Shown one piece after another: positions 1-11,364 of a stretch of DNA of 64,000 bases. Each line of letters begins with the position of its first letter. Position 1 is the stretch's first letter. The DNA is from Bufo bufo (Eukaryota; Chordata; Amphibia; Anura; Bufonidae). The stretch spans positions 114,469,295 through 114,533,294 of the forward strand of contig NC_053397.1 in the NCBI RefSeq assembly GCF_905171765.1. Reading direction: 5' to 3'. The position numbers were made by a program, and so were the translations under genes. The notes below the pieces were generated by a model. The model ran no database searches and was not told the origin of the DNA. It saw nothing but the letters and a program-made list of their open reading frames with translations.

Positions 1-2
1 AA

Positions 3-375
3 AAAAAGCCTTCACAGTTCTGGAACAACATCCTATGGACAGATGAGACCAAGATCAACTTGTACCAGAGTGATGGGAAGAGAAGAGTATGTAGAAGGAA
101 AGGAACTGCTCATGATTCTAAGCATACCACCTCATCAGTGAAGCATGATGGTGGTAGTGTCATGGCGTGGGCATGTATGGCTGCCAATGGAACTGGTTCT
201 CTTGTATTTATTGATGATGTGACTGCTGACAAAAGCAGCAGGATGAATTCTGAAGTATTTCGGGCAATATTATCTGCTCATATTCAGCCAAATGCTTTAG
301 AACTCATTGGACGGCACTTCACAGTGCAGATGGACAATGACCCAAAGCATACTGCAAAAGCAACCAAAGGGTTTT
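3..375 (+). pseudogene. Tc1 transposase, middle segment (DDE catalytic region)
   Basis: Tc1 transposase cuts and pastes its own element through a DDE-fold nuclease in the nucleus. This frame opens at the window edge and shows the first catalytic Asp in LWTDETKI (about 36-59), the GGSVMAWAC stretch, and the second catalytic Asp in the QMDNDPKHT motif (about 327-353). It is interrupted after GFF by the TTAA at 376-379 and resumes in frame at 2775. Everything upstream of the first Asp, including the paired helix-turn-helix, is outside the window. Another Tc1 subfamily is possible, but the superfamily assignment is firm. Confidence 0.9.
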
Positions 376-379
376 TTAA
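376..379. repeat. TTAA target-site duplication, left copy
   Basis: TTAA directly precedes the piggyBac-type terminus at 380; the matching copy is at 2771-2774. TTAA duplication is diagnostic of piggyBac-superfamily insertion. Confidence 0.9.
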
Positions 380-2770
380 CCCCTTAAGGACACAGCCTTA
401 TTTCACCTTAAGGACCAGGCCATTTTTTGCAAATCTGACCAGTGTCACTTTAAGTGGTGATAACTTTAAAACACTTTGACTTATCAAGGCCATTCTGAGA
501 TTGTTTTTTCATGACAATGGTAAAATGAAGTAAAAAAAAACATTTTTATTTATAAAAAAATACCAAATTTACCAAAAATTTGTAAAAAAAAATGCAAATT
601 TCCAAGTTTCAATTTCTCTACTTCTATAATACATAGTAATACCTACAAAAATAGTTATTACTTTACATTCCCCATATGTCTACTTCATGTTTTGATCAAT
701 TGGGAATGATATTTTATTTTTGGGGGATGTTACAAGGCTTAGAAGTTTAGAAGAAAATCTTGAAATTTTTCAGAAATTTTCAAAAACCCACATTTTAGGG
801 ACCAGTTCAGGTCTGAAGTCACTTTGTGAGGCTTACATAATAGAAACCACCCCATTCTAGAAACTACACCCCTCAAGGTATTCAAAACTGATTTTACAAA
901 CGTCGTTCACCCTTTAGGTGTTCCACAAGAGTTAATGGCAAATGGTGATAACATTTCAGAATTTAGATTTTTTTGGCAAATTTTCCATTTTAATAAATTT
1001 TTTCCAGTAACAAAGCAAGGGTTAACAGCCAAACAAAATGCTATATTTATTGCCTTGATTCTGTAGTTTGCAGAAACACCCTATATGTGGCCGTAAACTA
1101 CTGTACTGGCACACAGTAGGGCATAGAGGGAAAGATGCGCCGTATGGTTTTTGGAAGGCAGATTTTGATGGACTGGTTTATTTACACCATGTCCCATTTG
1201 AAGCCCCCCTGATGCACCTCTAGAGTACAAACTCCATAAAAGTGACCCCATCTAAGAAACTACACCCCTCAAGGTATTCAAAACTGATTTTACAAACTTT
1301 GTTAACCCTTTAGGTGTTGCACAAGAGTTATTGGCAAATGGAGATGAAATTTGAGAATTTAAATTTTTGGGCAAATTTTCCATTTTAATCCATTTTTTTC
1401 AGTAACAAAGCAAGGGTTAACAGCCAAACAAAATGCGATAATTTATTGCCCCGATTCTGTAGTTTGCAGAAACACCCCATATGTGGCCGTAAACTACTGT
1501 ACGGGCACACGGCAGGGCGCAGAAGAAAAGGAATGCCATACGGTTTTTGGAAGGCAGATTTTGCTAGACTGTTTTTTTGGACACCATGTCCCATTTGAAG
1601 CCCCCCTGATGCACCCCTAGAGTAGAAACTCCAAAAAAGTGACCCCATTTTAGAAACTACGGGATAGGGTAGAAGTTTTGTTGGTACTAGTTTAGGGTAC
1701 ATATGATTTTTGGTTGCTCTATATTACACTTTTTGTGAGGCAAGGTAACAAGAAACAGGTTAGATCATGTGGTATTTTTATAGAGCAGGTTGTCACGGAC
1801 GCGGCGATACCTAATATGTATACAATTTTTTTATTTATGTAAGTTTTACACAATGATTTCATTTTTGAAACAAAAAAATTCATGTTTAGTGTCTCCATAG
1901 TCTGAGAGCCATAGTTTTTTTTCAGTTTTTGGGCGATTATCTTAGGTAGGGTCTCATTTTTTGTGGGATGAGATGACAGTTTGATTGGCACTATTTTGGG
2001 GTGCATATGACTTTTTGATCACTTGCTATTACACTTTTTGTGACGTAAGATGACAAAAAATTGCTTTTTTTACACCGTTTTTATTTTTATTATTTACGGT
2101 GTTCACCTGAGGGGTTAGGTCAGGTCATGTGATATTTTTATAGAGCCGGTCGGTACGGACGCGGCAATACCTAATATGTATACTTTATTTTTTTTTATTT
2201 ATGTAAGTTTTACACAATGATTTTTATTTTTGAAACCAAAAAAATCATGTTTTAGTGTTTCCATAGTCTAAGAAAAAGGGTTAAACGGCTGACATCGCAG
2301 CACAGATGTCATCCGTTTATACCAGAGTGTCAGCAATGTGCTGACACTCTGGTATACCCACTGGACACCAATGAATATTCAAGAGGAGGCGGGTGGGGGA
2401 TCACGACTCAGCCTGCCGCACCGCTCGACTCCCGCACCGCCTGCAACACCCCCCCTGCACCACTCGTCGGCATAAAATCATTCAGGGGTGCAGGGGGGGG
2501 GGGGGTGAAAGAATCTATATTTTGGGCATTTTAAAGTTTCTGATCCCCGCGGTCCCTATCAGAAACTGCAGAAAGCGCTGCAAACCGCAGGTCTGAATTG
2601 ACCTGCGGTTTGCTGCGATGCCGATACGGGGGGGTCATATGACCCCCCGGCGTTGTGACAGGATGCCCGCTGAATGATTTCAACGGGCATCCTGTTCCGA
2701 TTAACCCCCGCAGCGCCGCAATCCCGTTTTAAACTCGTGACGTACCGGTACGTCATGTGTCCTTAAGTGG
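380..2770. mobile_element. Nonautonomous piggyBac-superfamily element inserted in Tc1
   Basis: The ends are CCCCTTAAGGACACA at the left and TGTGTCCTTAAGTGG at the right, inverted repeats of about 15 bp with one mismatch, flanked by TTAA. The interior is AT-rich and has no transposase frame. It contains two similar segments of about 380 bp (around 1010-1260 and 1380-1660) that share phrases such as ACACCCCATATGTGG with the decayed piggyBac at 18281-23636. The last 150 bp is the inverted counterpart of the first 150 bp of that element, so both belong to one family. Confidence 0.9.
2738..2755. other. 18-bp perfect palindrome near the piggyBac terminus
   Basis: TGACGTACCGGTACGTCA sits 15 bp inside the right end. 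The same palindrome recurs at 18339-18356 near the left end of the related element, with a one-base variant at about 18297-18313. A subterminal transposase or host-factor binding site is a reasonable inference; its function is not shown by sequence. Confidence 0.6.
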
Positions 2771-2774
2771 TTAA

Positions 2775-3014
2775 GGGAAAGAAGTGGAATGTTATGCAAT
2801 GGCCAAGTCAATCACCTGACCTTAATCCGATTGAGCATGCATTTCGCTTGCTGAAGACAAGGGAAAATGCCCCAAAAACAAGCAGGAACTGAAGACAGTT
2901 GCAGTAGAGGCCTGGCAGAGCATCACTAGGGATGAAACCCAGCGTCTGGTGATGTCTATGCGTTCCAGACTTCAGGCTGTAATTGACTGCAAAGGATTTG
3001 CAACCAAGTATTAA
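2775..3014 (+). pseudogene. Tc1 transposase, C-terminal segment
   Basis: Coding resumes right after the second TTAA with [15 protein letters not shown], which carries the third catalytic residue (Glu in NPIEH) of the DDE triad. A frameshift near 2875 separates this from the final stretch, which reads in another frame to AVIDCKGFATKY and a TAA at 3012-3014. The element is therefore defective independently of the piggyBac insertion. Confidence 0.88.
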
Positions 3015-3268
3015 AAAGGGAAAGTTTGATTTACAATTATTATTCTGTCCATTACTTTTGGTCCCTTAACAAGTGGGAGGCACATATGCAAACTGTTGTA
3101 ATTCCTACACCGTTCACCTGATTTGGATGTAAATACCCTCAAATTAAAGCTGACAGTCTGCAGTTAAAGCACATCTTGTTAGTTTCATTTCAAATCTATT
3201 GTGGTGGTGTATAGAGCGACAAATGTTAGAATTGTGTTGATGTCCCAATATTTATGGATCTGACTGTA

Positions 3269-3659
3269 TATACAAAACACAATATATAACAAAAATGTGT
3301 GTCCTACGAGACAAACCGCAAAATGTCATATATCAATTCAGGCATATATCAATTCGGAGCACTTTTGATTCATGCAGAATAGATTCATCCACAAGACAAA
3401 TGTTTTGAAAAATTCTATGAATCAAACAGTACGAATTTCCAGAAGTTCACTCTATATGTTGCAAATCTTTATTGGAGGTATACATCAGGAGTTTTACCAA
3501 TGTAAACCTCTGTATGTATTCTGTGTAATGTGATGTGAGGTGTTTTATAGTGAGCAGTCGAATGACTGGTCTCAGCAGTGTTAATATAAGGGGAGCTCTT
3601 CATTAGTTATGTTACTAGTTATATTACTATTTATACTACTCTCTCTAATTTTTGCATTT

Positions 3660-3667
<8 letters not shown>
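3269..3667 (+). other. Intron DNA between the Tc1 end and the host exon
   Basis: AT-rich sequence without a recognisable gene or repeat. It ends in the polypyrimidine tract of the splice acceptor described next. Because the downstream exon is terminal, this is inferred to be part of the last intron of that gene. Confidence 0.5.
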
Positions 3668-3940
<273 letters not shown>

Positions 3941-4209
3941 ACCTTTATTTTTCTTAGTGCTTCACAGCAGCAATTTATTAGGTAAATAAATATTCATGGA
4001 TATTCCAGACATGTAGAAATAAAAAAGAAAATAAGAAAACATAATGTGCAAGACAGGAAGGTGATCCTAAAGGTCATTATGTACAGTAATGTAATTATAA
4101 TAATATAAATCATTATAAGATGATTTAGTGTGCATTTCCATATATATTTATAACATGCTAAATAATTCCTTCCATCCTCAGCACTCAATCATAGATCCTG
4201 TGTTAAGTC
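3941..4209 (+). other. 3' UTR and flank of the host exon, with candidate polyadenylation signal
   Basis: AT-rich, no second gene visible. AATAAA occurs at 3985-3990, about 45 bp after the stop, and could serve as a polyadenylation signal; a second AATAAA-like run follows at about 4018. Whether either is used cannot be told from sequence. Confidence 0.4.
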
Positions 4210-4564
4210 TTAAAGGGACTCTCTCACCAGTAACATCCCAGTAATCACCAGTAACCTCCCTATGCACCTGTTTTTCTTTTGTTGACTTGAGTTAAAATAC
4301 ATTTTCCTAATATAGTTATGATATATTTTCCTAATATTAGCATTAGCAATTAGGCATTTGGTGCAACAAGAGCATCACTGTTGCTCTTGCTACACCCAAG
4401 CTGTGCTCCTTTCTGTGGTCAGCCCTCCCTCGCTACTTTGCTACTGTCCTGCCCTGTGAATCGGAGCAGAAAGGGAGGGGCTGGCCACAGATAGGAGTGG
4501 AACTTGAAAGCAACAAATTTCTAATTAGCATATTAGGAACAGGTATCACAACTCGGGAAGGGAG
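4210..4564. mobile_element. TTAA-type MITE fragment, right end not identified
   Basis: Begins TTAAAGGGACTCTCTCACC, very like the ends of TTAA-flanked MITEs (compare 10578 onward), and contains an inverted pair around GCAACAAGAGC and CAGCCCCTCCC-type sequence (about 4363-4490). The opposite TTAA end is not seen before the hAT-3 terminus at 4565. Confidence 0.45.
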
Positions 4565-5089
4565 TAGAGACGGGCAAAGTTTTAAAAAAATTGATTCGGA
4601 TGGTTTGATGAATTAAAAAAAAATAAAAATATTTGATTCAAATCGAATTTATTCATGACGAAGCGTGTTAAAAATCAGCAATTTCTCAGCTGCAGAGAGC
4701 CTGTGCATTTCAGAAACAGATCGCTAGTCCACTGTGGTAGTGAAACAGTTAATGTGCATCAATATGACAGGAAGTTGACACATGTTACTCTTAGAATCAG
4801 TTCACTTATTTGGTCAGTTACAGGGCCAAAACTGACCAAATAACTCGAGTGAACTCAGCCTTACAGGTCAATGTTAGCTTCAGGTATAAAGAACCATGCA
4901 GTGGCCCAAGATTGTACTATAGAGTGAAAGAGAGCACTCCTTTTACACAGTCAGCTGATTCCACATAGATTGCTACAGAACCTGTTCTGTTACACACTGA
5001 TACAAGTAGTGGGCCCCTGACAGAGTGGAGACTCTGTCAGCAGTAAGTTTGTGTTGACGTCACTGTTTATTTTTCCATTCTTCTGATTC
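4565..5089. mobile_element. hAT-3, left terminal region
   Basis: TAGAGACGGGC at 4565 resembles the hAT terminus TAGAGTTGAGCG used by hAT-1 in this window, and the following ATTCAAATCGAATTTATTCATGACGAA-like stretch (about 4630-4660) is typical of an anuran hAT subterminal. It is interrupted at 5090-5097 by hAT-1A and appears to continue at 23762, where minisatellites and fragments of a third hAT transposase are found. The right end of hAT-3 is not in the window, so the extent is inferred. Confidence 0.5.
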
Positions 5090-5097
5090 GTCATAAG
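5090..5097. repeat. 8-bp target-site duplication of hAT-1A, left copy
   Basis: GTCATAAG here matches GTCATAAG at 23754-23761 exactly. Eight-base duplications are the hAT hallmark. Confidence 0.93.
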
Positions 5098-5359
5098 TAG
5101 AGTTGAACGGACACCTGGATGTTTGGGTTCAACGGGTTTGGCTGAACTTCGGAAAAAAGTTCGAGTTCGGGACCCTAACTTGACCCGAACTTGACCCCGA
5201 ACCCGAACCCCATTGAAGTCAATGGGGACCCGAACTTTTGAACACTAAAATGGCTGTAAAAAATGTAATGGAAAGGGCTAGAGGGCTGCAAATGGCGTCA
5301 AAATGTGGTTAAGAGCATGGCAAGTGTTCTGCAAACAAATGTGGATAGGGAAATGACTT

Positions 5360-6960
5360 TAAATAACATACGTAAAAATAAAAAATAATAATCTTGATCT
5401 AGGAGGACCAGGTACATATGGAGTAGGAGGTTGAGGAGGCGGTGGATGTGGCGGTGTCAGGGGAAGCGGCGGTGGAGGAGGAGGTAGCCTACACTGGTTT
5501 TTGGTTTTAAATTTTATTTTTAAAATTAGGGTACACCCCAAAACATTGGGAAATATAACCGGTGATAAGCCCCTCCAGTCATGCTAAACACATGTTCAGA
5601 CAATACACTGGCTGCAGGTCAGGCCAGCACCTCCAAGGCGTAAAGGGCAAGCTCAGGCCATGTGCCCAATTTGGAGACCCAGAAGTTGCAGGGGCTGACC
5701 CCTGTCAGTCAGTTCGTGTAGGCATGTGCACACTTACTGCCCCACCATGTCGCACGTCCCTGTGATGTTCACTATCCAATTTGATATCTGCTCTATCAAC
5801 TTTCGATGTTCTTTTATGCGCCAACTATGGTGATTTACGGGTGGCGGGGAATCAGGGTTCCAGGCCGGAGAGGGAGCGTGAGAAAAAGAGACCAAATTTA
5901 AGGGAGGATCAATTTTTTCAAATTTAAAATCTGAGTTGAAATATGGGAGAAATTATTAAATGATAAAAGTGTGACAACTTTTCAAAGTTTAAGTATTGAA
6001 TGTAAGGATGTGGTGCGCATTAATTACTGAATAATTTATAAAATTTTCTTCCCTTATTCACGTCTAAAATTGTATAATGTCAACCCAAGAATGTAACAGA
6101 AAAATTCTTGAAATGTATTAAGCTGTCAACTAGGTAGAGGAGGGTATATTACACCCAAAATTTGGTGAATTTCACCAAAAAATTTAACTGACAATTTTTT
6201 TTTTCCGGTCTACTAGGTATAGGAGTGGTACATCACACCCAAAAATTGGTGAATTTCACCAGAATATATAACTGACAAATTTTTTTATTTTTTTTTAACC
6301 TGTCTACTAGGTATAGCAGTGGTACTATACACACCAAAATTGGTGAATTTAACTATAAAATGTAACTGACAAAGTAGTGAAATGACATAAAATAAAACAC
6401 GTACAAAAAAATATATATATTTATGGAGGTGGAGTTCCATATGGAGTAGGAGTTTGAGGAGGCGGTGGACGCAGCGGAGTCGGTGGAAGCGGCGGTGGAG
6501 GAGGACGAGATAGCCAATACAGGTTTTTGGTTTTAATTTAATTTTGTAAAATTAAGGTACACTCCAAAAGAGTGTGAAATATCCAAAATACAAACATGAG
6601 CAATTGCGCTGCAGTATAACAATGGCTGCTTAGTGCCGGTATACATGTCTATTCTGCACAAGGTACGGACAAGTCCTGAGGGATCCATGCCTACTTCATT
6701 TTAATGAACGTGAGCTTGTCCACATTGGCTGTGGTGGACAAGCGGCTGCGCTTGTCTGTGATGACGCCCCCTGCCGTGCTAAACACACGTTCAGATAATA
6801 CACTGGCTTCAGGGCAGGCCAGCACCTCCAAGGCGTAAAGGGCAAGCTCAGGCCATGTGCCCAATTTGAAGACCCAGAAGTTGAAGGGGGCAGACCTGTC
6901 ATTCAGTACGTGTAGGCGTGTGCACACCTACTGCTCCACCATGTTGGTGAAATGCTGCCT
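5360..6960. repeat. Direct duplication of the hAT-1A 3' part, including transposase C-terminal sequence
   Basis: The block 5360-5765 (GGAGGCGGTGGATG-like tract, a TTTTGGTTTTAA stretch, then transposase C-terminal codons on the minus strand) is repeated as 6385-6960 in the same order. The second copy belongs to the main pseudogene; the first is a degenerate extra copy with several indels. Copy B has no such duplication. Confidence 0.75.
6120..6380. repeat. Minisatellite, about 90-bp unit, three copies
   Basis: Three successive units contain CTACTAGGTATAGGAGTGGTA-like and TTGGTGAATTTCACC phrases at about 6128, 6210 and 6301. The unit includes a short inverted repeat (GGTGAATTTCACC). It lies in the hAT-1A 3' region. 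Confidence 0.75.
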
Positions 6961-7070
6961 CCTGCTAAGACGTTCCATATCAGCTGGTGGTGCTGGTTGT
7001 TGTGGCGTGCTGACAAAGCTTTTCCACATTTCGGCCATGCTAACCCTGCCTTCTGAGGTGCTGGTGTAAC

Positions 7071-8045
7071 ATCCCAGAGAATGTTACCAAACTCTTCTCC
7101 CCGCTACATCATGTTAGGTGCATATTTATTGTCATCTTGTGTAATTTAACATTGCATTTTCCTGTATATGCATTTTCCAGGCCTGTTAATTATATTTTGC
7201 TGTAATTTCCTTGTACACCAGCAGGTGGCAGCAATGTGTTCAGCAGACCTTAGCCAGTTTAGTATATCTAGAATGGAATAGTTCATTCCAGTCTAGTCTC
7301 CCCTGTGTGAGCAGAAGTGGGCTGGTCCCATGTCCTGTCTCATGAGGAGGAGAGGAAGTTCTAGTTAGTGTACCAGCCCCCCTGCTAGGGGAAGGCTGTG
7401 TTGGTAGGAGCTCCCAGTTACAGGGATCCCAACCTAGGATCCAGCCTCGGCTGAGGCCAAGGATCACTCTTCCTAGCCTGAGCCATCTGCCTCAGCTGGT
7501 GACAAGCAAGCAGCACCTCCCAGAACTACAGATCTCCAGGAAGGACCATACCCTGCGAGCAGTCCTGTGAGTAACTTATCCAGAGTCCAGGAGAAGTCAA
7601 ATACCTCCTCAGCTAGTCAGGCCCACACCAAGCAGAAGACAGACAGAGCAGAAGATAGATACCTGCCAGATTCACTAGGCATATGATAAGAAGCAGAAGA
7701 TATATTGATTCCTGCCACATATTGCCAACACCTGCTGGGACCTAAAGACTATTGCTGTAACTCGTATGGATTTCTGTTGCCATCCAGTAAAGACAAGTTG
7801 CATTATACTTCAAGTCTGGATCTCATTCATTCCTCAATTACTCCTACTAACCACACTCAATTTATTGCAAGTGAGCCAGGATCCAGGAGTACAGCCGTAC
7901 CAAGTTAGGAGACACCGTTGACACTACACAGAGACATTATCCCCCTCTGGCATTCCTCACCTGGTACGTGAGTCGTAACATCTTAAAGGGCCCTCAGACT
8001 ATAACCTGCGCACATTGCAATTGGCGTCACAAACTAAAAAACTAT
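7071..8045. mobile_element. LTR-like or unclassified insertion in the hAT-1A transposase
   Basis: Comparison with copy B shows about 975 bp of extra sequence between transposase codons. TAAC precedes it (7067-7070) and follows it (8046-8049), a possible 4-bp duplication. The left border reads TGTAACATCCCAGAG and the right part holds ATTGGCGTCACAAAC, which resembles LTR-element primer-binding surroundings. No coding sequence is present. A solo LTR is my first guess; another nonautonomous element is possible. Confidence 0.5.
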
Positions 8046-8100
8046 TAACTTCAGCTGCGTTGGCGACCTCTTCCTCGTCCTCTGCCTTCGCCTTGTGCTT
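8046..8100 (-). pseudogene. Resumption of hAT-1A transposase after the insertion
   Basis: CAGCTGCGTTGGCGACCTCTT directly after 8050 is the same sequence found at copy B around 35900, marking the downstream border of the insertion and confirming it interrupted coding DNA. Confidence 0.8.
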
Positions 8101-10577
8101 CCACTGTGCCCCCGATGTCAGGTGAGAATGCCACCATCAGCGCATCTTACGATCACGCTCCAGTGACGGAATTAAGGACGGTGCGTTGTCCTTGTAACGG
8201 GGATCCAGCAGCGTGGCCACCCAGTAATCAGCACAAGTTAGAATGTGGGCAACTCGGCAGTCGTTGCGGAGACACTGCAGCATGCAATCGCTCATGTGTG
8301 CCAGGCTGCCCAGAGGCAACGAAAAGCTGTCCACTGAGGGAGGTGTATCGTCTGTGTCCTCTGTATCCCCCCATCCACGCACCAGTGATGGCCATGAGCT
8401 GGTCTGGGTGCCACCCTGCTGTGAACATGGTTCCTCCTCCTCCATCTCCTCATCCTCCACCTCGTCATCCTCAGAACTGTGCCCTGGCTGGACAATTGTG
8501 TACCTTGGGTTTGTGGGTGCAGGAACCCACCCTCGGAACCTTTTGGGAATGATTGGCCGGAAACCCTACAAAATGATCCCTCTTCCTCCTCCTTCTCCTG
8601 TGCCACATCCTCTTCCATCATCGCCAGCAGCGTTTTTTCAAGGAGGCATAGAAGTGGCATAGTAACGCTGAGAACGGCGTTATCGGCACTGGCCATATTG
8701 GTGGAGTACTCGAAACAGCGCAACAAGGAACACAGGTCTCGCATGTAGGCCCAGTCATTGGTGGTGAAGTGGTGCTGTTCCGCCGAGCGACTCACTCGTG
8801 CGTGCTGCAGCTGAAACTCCACTATCGCCTGCTGCTGCTCGCACAGTCTGGCCTGCATGTGCAAGGTGGAGTTCCACCTTGTGGGCACGTCGCATATGAG
8901 GCGGTGAGCGCGAAGGCCGAAGTTACGCTGCAGCGCTGACAGGCGAGCAGCAGCAGACGGCCCGCACTTTATGCAGCAGCTCTGACATGTCGGGGTAATT
9001 TTTAAGGAATCTCTGCACCACCAAGTTCAGCACATGCGCCAGGCAAGGGATGTGCGTCAAGTCCCAGAGCTGCTACGAGATTTCGCCCATTATCGCACAC
9101 CACCAGGCTGTGCTTGAGGCTGACTGGCACAAACAACTCATCGGTCTGTTGTTCAAGGCCCGTCCACAGCTCCTGCGCGGTGTGGGGTTTGTCCCCCAAA
9201 CAGATAAGTTTTAAAACTGCCTGCTGTCGTTTACCCCTGGCTGTGCTGAAGTTGGTGGTGAAGGTGTTACGCTGACCGGATGAGGAGCTGGTAGAGGATG
9301 AGGAAGCAGAGTAGGAGGAGGAAGCAACAGTAGGCAAACTGAAGCGCCCTGCAATCCTAGGTGGTGGAAGGACATGCGCCAAACTGCTATCTGCCACTTC
9401 CGTGTGACATAGTGGAGATGCTTGGTGACCCAGGTGTTGGTGTTGCTGGCAGATCCTCTGTTTGTGGGGTGCCAGGTGGCACTGTCACTCCAGAGGTGGA
9501 TGAAGAGGCCGAGACTGCAGCAGAAGAGGAAGCAGGAGGTTTTTGAGGTGTCTACTCCACTGCAGCTCGTGCTTTGCACTTAAATGCCTGGTCATGCAGG
9601 TTGTGCTCGGCTTGAGAACGTTTATGCCTCGCTCCAGGCTCTGATTGCACAGCGTGCAAACTACTCTTGTCTTGTCATTAGCACATTGTCTGAAGAACTG
9701 CCACGCCAGGGAACTCCTTGGAGCTGGCTTTGGTGTGCTCGGTCCCTTGCTGCGGTGGGCAGTAGGAGGCGTACTGTCTAGAGGATGTCCACTCCGCTTT
9801 TGCACCCTGCTCCCTCTTCTGCTGTGCTGGTGGCTCTGTGCGACCACGCCTCTTCCTCCGAACTACATTGGTTACTCGCATGACCTTGATTCCATGTGGG
9901 CTCGAGGACCTCATCGTCCTCCACATCATCTTCCACCCAGTCTTCACCCCTGACTTCCTTGTCGGTCTGCACACTTTCGAAAGCCCCAGCAGTTGGCACC
10001 TGTGTTTCGTCATCATCCGAGAAGTGCTGCGATGGTCCTCCCATGTACTCATCTTGAAAAATAAGTGGTTGGGCATCGGTGCACTCAATCTCTTCCTCTT
10101 CTGGGGCAGGGCTAGGTGGATGGCCCTGGGAAACCCTGCTAACAGAGTCATCAAAAAGCAGAAGAGACTGCTGCATGACTTGGGGCTCAGACTTCTTGGC
10201 TGATTTGCAAGGGGGTGAGGTGAAAGACTGATAGACATCGGCTGCAGGTGCCAACTGTGGTCTTTCAGCAGGAGACTGGGTGGGAGACAATGTAAAGGAA
10301 CTGGATCCACTGTCAGCAACCCAATCTACTATCGCCTGTACTTGTTCAGGCCTCACCATTCGTAGAGCAGCATTAGGCCCGACCAAATACCGCTGCATGT
10401 TTTGTCGCCTACTCGCACATGAGGAAGGGGTTTCACTTGTGCGTGTAGCTGGCACAGATCGACTACGTCCTCTCCCTGCAACAGGAGCTCCACCAGCAGC
10501 ACCACGACCTGGGCCACGTCCCTTATTTGACACTGTCCTCATATTTTTGAATTTAGGATCTTGCCCTAAATTGGTGT

Positions 10578-11354
10578 TTAAAGGGCTTCTGTCACCCCCC
10601 TAAAGTCATAATTTTTTTTTTGGCTTCTTAAATTCCTTATGCTGCGATTTATCAATATATAGGGCTCTTACTCATTTTCGTTCAGTAGTTTCTTCAAAAA
10701 ATGGACTTTTATAATATGTAAATTACCTCTCTACCAGCAAGTAGGGCAGCTACTTGCTAGTAGCAGCCGCATCCTCCTATCATAATGACGCCCCCTCCTC
10801 ATGTTGATTGACAGGGCCAGCGAGCGCGCTCGTCCTCTGGCTGGCCGTGTCTGCTTTTTAAATCTCGCGCCTTCGCCGTACCGGTCTTCAGTCGGCGCAG
10901 GCGCACTGAGAGGAGGACGCTCGCTTGGCCGCTCCTTCCTCAGTGCGCCTGCGCCAAGTGTAGATGTGACGTCATCGGCGCAGGCGCATTGAGGAAGGAG
11001 CGGCCGAGCGAGCGGCCTTCTCTCAGTGCGCCTGCGCCGACTGAAGACCGGTACGGCGCAGGCGCGAGATTTTGAATGCAGACAGGGCTAGCCAGAGGAC
11101 GAGCGCGTTCGCGGGCCCTGTCAATCAATATGAGGAGGGGGCGTCTTTCTGAAAGGAGGATGCGGCTGCTACCAGCAAGTAGCCGCCCAACTTGCTGGTA
11201 GAGGGGTAATTTACATATTATAAAAGTCCATTTTTTTAAGAAACTACTGAACGAAAATGAGTAAGAGCCCTATATATTGATAAATCGCAGCATAAGGATT
11301 TTAAGGAGCCAAAAAAAATAATATGACTTTAGGGGGGTGACAGAAGCCCTTTAA
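10578..11354. mobile_element. Foldback MITE with TTAA duplication (piggyBac type)
   Basis: TTAA at 10578-10581 and 11351-11354 bracket an element that starts AGGGCTTCTGTCACC and ends GGTGACAGAAGCCCT. The inverted arms run about 345 bp each (10582-10927 and about 11005-11350) and are roughly 90 percent identical. The centre is CpG-rich and holds several GGCGCAGGCGCA phrases. No coding potential is convincing. It sits immediately upstream of the hAT-1A transposase start, so it separates that gene from its promoter. A relative lies at 47541-47951. Confidence 0.92.
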
Positions 11355-11364
11355 TAGTATAAAA

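Larger units (their letters stand above)
1..3266 (+). mobile_element. Tc1/mariner DNA transposon, left end outside the window, split by a piggyBac insertion
   Basis: The right end is a Tc1-type terminal repeat finishing at TGGATCTGACTG (3255-3266), followed by the TA expected of the target duplication (3267-3268). The body encodes the C-terminal two thirds of a Tc1 transposase in two pieces. A piggyBac-type element occupies 380-2770 with TTAA on both sides. Removing it with one TTAA restores continuous transposase coding, so the Tc1 element was there first. The left terminal repeat and N-terminal DNA-binding part lie before the window. Confidence 0.9.
6691..10542 (-). pseudogene. hAT-1A transposase, frameshifted and interrupted
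   Basis: Same protein as the hAT-1B transposase, starting near 10542 (MRTVSNKGRGPGRG) and ending at 6691. Recognisable parts in order are: the N-terminal QRYLVGPNAALRMVRPEQVQ block (about 10390-10340); a BED zinc finger with VVCTLCNQSL and MTRHLSAKH (about 9670-9560); a CDNGRNLVAALGL catalytic block (about 9110-9070); and the C-terminal LEVLACPEASVLSERVFS dimerisation motif (about 6830-6780). At least four frame changes break it, the segment carrying the first catalytic Asp is largely deleted near 9400, and an LTR-like element interrupts it at 7071-8045. It cannot make an active enzyme. Confidence 0.92.

Noticed and set aside
5359..5541. Proline-rich small frame
   Set aside because: Reads a GGAGG-type repeat on the opposite strand inside the hAT-1A 3' duplication; no protein character.
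8106..8662. Plus-strand frames of 139-148 codons over hAT-1A
   Set aside because: Antisense shadows of acidic and Ser-rich transposase codons on the minus strand.
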